Below the pieces are notes generated by a model that was not told the DNA's origin, ran no database searches, and saw nothing but the letters and a program-made list of their open reading frames with translations. A stretch of 9,894 bases of DNA from Oribacterium sp. UBA6992 (lineage in GTDB: Bacteria; Bacillota; Clostridia; Lachnospirales; Lachnospiraceae). The translations under genes and the position numbers were made by a program. The stretch is taken from contig DJXY01000038.1 of NCBI GenBank assembly GCA_002449915.1, forward strand, positions 1 through 9,894. The letters are read 5' to 3'. This document shows positions 7,662 through 9,894 of this stretch, piece after piece (position 1 is the stretch's first letter; every line of letters starts with the position of its first letter).

Positions 7662-7973
7662 TCAAGTTTTCGGCTCTTCGTCGGTTTTCTCCGGGAGCGT
7701 CTCGCCTTCCGGGGACGGCTGATCCTTAAATCCCATGGAACAAACCTCAAGCATATACTGCTCGTCAATAAAATCTGTCTGATCCAGCCATTTGGACAGT
7801 CTCCTGGAAACAAGAGCACAGTCATTGACTGTCATATCTGCGCCGTCGGATCTCATAATAAACGCTCTTAGATACCACTCGTTGTTTTCCTTTGTCCATG
7901 TAACACTGTCAAGCTCATAGCCAAGCTCCGGCAGGATGGATCTCAGGTAATTTCTGACTTTTTCTGTATACAT
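7662..7973 (-). CDS. rimP: Ribosome maturation factor RimP, N-terminal domain only
   Basis: RimP assists 30S subunit maturation. The N-terminal domain is recognisable in this 103-residue protein: YTEKVRNYLRSILPELGYEL, WYLRAFI at 33-39, MTVNDCALVSRRLSKWLD at 47-64 (the family DC.. VSR.ls..LD signature), IDEQYMLEV at 69-77. The usual LEVSSPGL.RPL signature is changed to LEVCSMGFKDQ, and after 21 more hydrophilic residues the protein stops. Family members are usually about 150 residues with a C-terminal SH3-like domain; that domain is absent. Only about 125 bases separate the divergence point from the nusA start, too few to encode it in any frame. The start is ATG 7973, with AAAGGA 7 bases upstream. 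A TTG at 7991 would add six residues but has no good ribosome site. First gene of the nusA-infB operon. Confidence 0.88.
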   Translation of the reverse strand: MYTEKVRNYLRSILPELGYELDSVTWTKENNEWYLRAFIMRSDGADMTVNDCALVSRRLSKWLDQTDFIDEQYMLEVCSMGFKDQPSPEGETLPEKTDEEPKT

Positions 7974-7980
7974 GTTTATT

Positions 7981-7986
7981 TCCTTT
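7981..7986 (-). promoter_or_regulatory. rimP ribosome binding site
   Basis: AAAGGA with a 7-base spacer to ATG 7973. It lies within the coding extension that a TTG start at 7991 would give, which argues for the ATG. The heptamer AAAAGGA at 7981-7987 is complementary to the 3' arm of the upstream hairpin. Confidence 0.7.
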
Positions 7987-8007
7987 TTCAATCAGCCCCG
8001 ACTTACG

Positions 8008-8040
8008 TAAAAGGAGCAGGCCGAATGCCTGCTCCTTTTA
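8008..8040 (-). terminator. Strong hairpin with U run between ntpK and rimP: terminator or leader attenuator
   Basis: A perfect 14-bp inverted repeat (8008-8021 with 8027-8040) with a 5-base loop. The core stem GGAGCAGGC / GCCTGCTCC is followed on the minus strand by TTTTA, so it can act as a rho-independent terminator for ntpK transcripts; the AAAA/TTTT flanks make it symmetrical, so it could work in either direction. It lies downstream of the candidate rimP promoter, so transcripts starting there would also meet it. That makes an attenuation role possible. The U run is short (four), so termination may be partial. Confidence 0.75.
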
Positions 8041-8060
8041 TCAGTCAACTATACTATTGC

Positions 8061-8089
8061 ACTATACCACACACATACACGGAAAGCAA
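8061..8089 (-). promoter_or_regulatory. Extended -10 promoter for the rimP-nusA-infB operon
   Basis: On the minus strand TTGCTT (8084-8089) and TATAGT (8061-8066) are separated by 17 bases, and TGG immediately precedes the -10, giving an extended -10 element. Transcription would start near 8052-8055, leaving a leader of about 80 bases that includes the 14-bp hairpin. The -35 matches the consensus only in TTG; the -10 matches 5 of 6. Confidence 0.6.
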
Positions 8090-8138
8090 GTGTTTTTCAG
8101 GGTATTAGCTCAATTTGCATATGAACAAGATTTTGTTT

Positions 8139-8564
8139 TTATCCAAGCGCAACCATACTAAATACCAGGGCAAACAATGCGACCGTTTCGCAGAGACCTA
8201 CAACCATGATGTACTGCGAGAAGCCCTTGCCGGTATCTCCGAGCGCATCGGAGGCTGCGGCACCGGCCTTGCCCTGTGCGATTGCAGACATTGCCATGGC
8301 AAGTGCGGAAGCAATGCCAAGACCAAACATAAATGCAGGATCCGCACTGGAGGACTTCATGGTCTGCATCAGCAGGAAGCCGTAAATCGTCTGTGTCAGA
8401 GGCGCACCGGCAAATACCGTCAGGATAAACGGAGCTGTTTTGTTGTTAAGATATGCTCTCTTCCATGCGCCGATCGCACCCTGACCCGCAATACCGATAC
8501 CGATTGCAGAACCAACACCTGAGATACCCATAATCAAACCTGATACTAACAATCCAATATTCAT
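8139..8564 (-). CDS. ntpK: V/A-type ATPase rotor subunit K (proteolipid), likely Na+-binding
   Basis: This is the membrane rotor subunit that carries ions through the V-type ATPase. It has 141 residues with four hydrophobic helices (about 3-26, 46-68, 78-104, 117-140), a duplicated two-helix hairpin. Glycine-rich helix 1 and 3 motifs are clear (GVGSAIGIGIAG; GIASALAMAMSAIAQGKAGA). The single carboxylate is Glu126 in helix 4 (GLCETVALF); helix 2 has Thr57-Gln58 in PLTQTIYGF instead. These, with Gln97 in AIAQGK, correspond to Thr64, Gln65, Gln110 and Glu139 that bind Na+ in E. hirae NtpK, so Na+ coupling is inferred. ATG 8564 has AAAAAGGAG at 8571-8579 with a 6-base spacer. It lies 48 bases after ntpI and is the last gene before a terminator-like hairpin, consistent with an ATPase operon ending in I-K. 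Confidence 0.95.
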   Translation of the reverse strand: MNIGLLVSGLIMGISGVGSAIGIGIAGQGAIGAWKRAYLNNKTAPFILTVFAGAPLTQTIYGFLLMQTMKSSSADPAFMFGLGIASALAMAMSAIAQGKAGAAASDALGDTGKGFSQYIMVVGLCETVALFALVFSMVALG

Positions 8565-8581
8565 AATTTACTCCTTTTTAT

Positions 8582-8605
8582 GATCCCGGATCATTTTTCC
8601 GGATC
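8582..8605 (-). other. Imperfect hairpin in the ntpI-ntpK gap
   Basis: GATCCGG and CCGGGATC flank a 9-base loop, giving a 7-bp stem with a one-base bulge just upstream of the ntpK ribosome site. It has no U run directly after it. It may stabilise or set processing of the ntpK message, which must be made in excess over subunit I; this role is inferred. Confidence 0.35.
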
Positions 8606-8612
8606 TTATATA

Positions 8613-9894
8613 TTACTTAAAAGGTTCATATTTATGACCGCTCCACGACATACCAAGATGCGAGGAGAACTCCAACGTATTGAGGCGGACGCCGTGAACG
8701 ATCAGCGAAAGTACGTTCAGGATGATATTGAGTCCATGCCCAAATACCAGCAGAATTACTGCAAATAAAATCAGTGTCAAGTGCCCGAGCATCGGTCCGG
8801 CCATCTGATTGACTGTACTGGAGATCGCCGCTCCGGCAAGTCCGACTGCCCAGAGTCTGATGTAGGACACGATATCCGAAAACACATTCACCACACCCAG
8901 CAGGATCGAAATGATATTTTTAAGACTATCCAGGATAGAAGCTTTAATGCTTCCTTCATAGCTTCCAAAAATAAAGTTCATCACAAATCCCACAGCAACC
9001 AGTGTAATGGAAATCTTCCCGACGGGGATGCCAGCGATTACCCGGTCAAGACCAAATACCGCTCCATTTACAACCAGCGTCAGAACCACATAAAACATAC
9101 CCCAGAGCTCAAGGATATTTCCGATCTGACCGATGAGGCTGAGTGACCGGTAGCATCTGGTGCAGACGATGAGATGCGCAATGGTCAGCTGAATCAGCGC
9201 GAGTGCAAAGCAGAAAATCTGCAGATTCTGCGCTGTCGTAAGACCTGCCTTACCATCTGTCCAGAATGGATACCAGATCCTGCTTTCATTCACATTGGAC
9301 AGCACCGGTACTGACAGCTTCTGAAGCCATACCGGAACGGACTCCGCAGGGATGCCGAACCATGAGCAGGTAACCGCGCCCCAGATAATCGTGACAATTC
9401 CAAACAGTCCCAAAAGTAAATAGATCGGCTGCACTTCCTTGCCGGCTGCCTTAGCCTTGATAATCAAAGCCAGGGCACATCCTGTGATCAGCAGTCCATA
9501 TCCGCCATCTCCAAAAATAATTCCGAAGAAAATCAGGATAAATCCCAGGAACCACGAGGAAATATCAAATTCAAAATATCCAGGCACTGTTCCAAGGAAA
9601 TCCGTCAGCGGATAAATCAGACTGACAAATTTATTGTTTCTTAATTTGGTCGGTACATTATCCTCTGGTGTCGGATCCTCCGATACAAGCCCCCAGCATT
9701 GTTTCTTAGCCAATGCCTCAAGCTGCGGGAGATCCTCTGTCGGAATATATCCCGTGAGACCTGCAAGACTCACCTTGTCAGAAAGCACGGTCTTTTCCGC
9801 TCCACTGTCAAGTGTCTCAAAGATAATTTCTCTCTGCAGCTTCAGGACCATCTCCTTCATCGCGTTGACTCCGGAGTACTTTGCATCAATCTCG
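8613..9894 (-). CDS. ntpI: V/A-type ATPase subunit I (a-subunit), N-terminus off window
   Basis: This is the membrane stator subunit that forms the ion half-channels against the K ring. The frame is open to the right edge, giving 427 visible residues; full proteins are about 640-660, so roughly the first third is missing. The visible N-part ends the soluble domain (GYIPTEDLPQLEAL, a typical turn before the membrane part), followed by several membrane helices starting near FLGFILIFFGIIFGDGGYGL. The conserved SYIRLWAVGLAGAAI helix holds the functional arginine (codon 8856-8858), and the C-terminus has the family HGVRLNTLEFSSH motif. An internal ATG at 9860 is only a Met codon, not the start. 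It is transcribed just ahead of ntpK. The Arg and the closing motif appear intact, so the gene looks functional. Confidence 0.95.
   Translation of the reverse strand, partial: EIDAKYSGVNAMKEMVLKLQREIIFETLDSGAEKTVLSDKVSLAGLTGYIPTEDLPQLEALAKKQCWGLVSEDPTPEDNVPTKLRNNKFVSLIYPLTDFLGTVPGYFEFDISSWFLGFILIFFGIIFGDGGYGLLITGCALALIIKAKAAGKEVQPIYLLLGLFGIVTIIWGAVTCSWFGIPAESVPVWLQKLSVPVLSNVNESRIWYPFWTDGKAGLTTAQNLQIFCFALALIQLTIAHLIVCTRCYRSLSLIGQIGNILELWGMFYVVLTLVVNGAVFGLDRVIAGIPVGKISITLVAVGFVMNFIFGSYEGSIKASILDSLKNIISILLGVVNVFSDIVSYIRLWAVGLAGAAISSTVNQMAGPMLGHLTLILFAVILLVFGHGLNIILNVLSLIVHGVRLNTLEFSSHLGMSWSGHKYEPFK

Noticed and set aside
7974..7991. TTG at 7991 as the rimP start
   Set aside because: No ribosome site is spaced correctly for it, while ATG 7973 has AAAGGA 7 bases upstream, and the extra six residues do not resemble the family.
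8118..8138. AT-rich inverted repeat (AACAA/TTGTT) just after the ntpK stop as a terminator
   Set aside because: The stem is only 5 bp, AT-rich and not followed by a U run; the 14-bp hairpin at 8008-8040 is far more convincing.

Overview
The window looks like a chromosomal housekeeping region from a Gram-positive Clostridia bacterium. It is probably Lachnospiraceae-like, judged from gene order and protein style; I could not run a search. Every gene I can support is on the minus strand, so transcription runs from position 9894 toward 1. The region is compact, with short gaps or overlaps and Shine-Dalgarno sites before most genes. I see no mobile elements, tRNA, rRNA or CRISPR arrays.

Right part (about 8139-9894): the end of a V/A-type ATPase operon, with the C-terminal two thirds of subunit I (ntpI) followed by the rotor subunit K (ntpK). 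NtpK keeps the polar residues that bind Na+ in the Enterococcus hirae ring. A gap of about 165 bases follows. It holds a good extended -10 promoter and then a strong 14-bp hairpin with a short U run, placed between that promoter and rimP.

Middle and left (1-7973): a rimP-nusA-ylxR-ylxQ-infB-rbfA-nrnA-truB/ribF cluster, the classical Firmicutes nusA-infB operon. It joins 30S assembly (RimP, RbfA), transcription elongation and termination (NusA), small RNA-binding or regulatory proteins (YlxR, YlxQ), translation initiation (IF2), nanoRNA/pAp turnover (NrnA), tRNA U55 modification (TruB) and FMN/FAD synthesis (RibF). Two non-ATG starts are supported or likely (rbfA TTG, ylxQ TTG).

Two genes are clearly unusual. 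TruB and RibF form one uninterrupted reading frame: the TruB C-terminal tail and the RibF N-terminal leader are missing and the two catalytic parts are joined directly; the frame runs off the left edge. RimP is only 103 residues: it stops just after a degraded LEVSSPG-like motif and lacks the C-terminal SH3-like domain. I did not find a wholly new system. These two architectures and the hairpin-containing rimP leader are the observations most worth following up.
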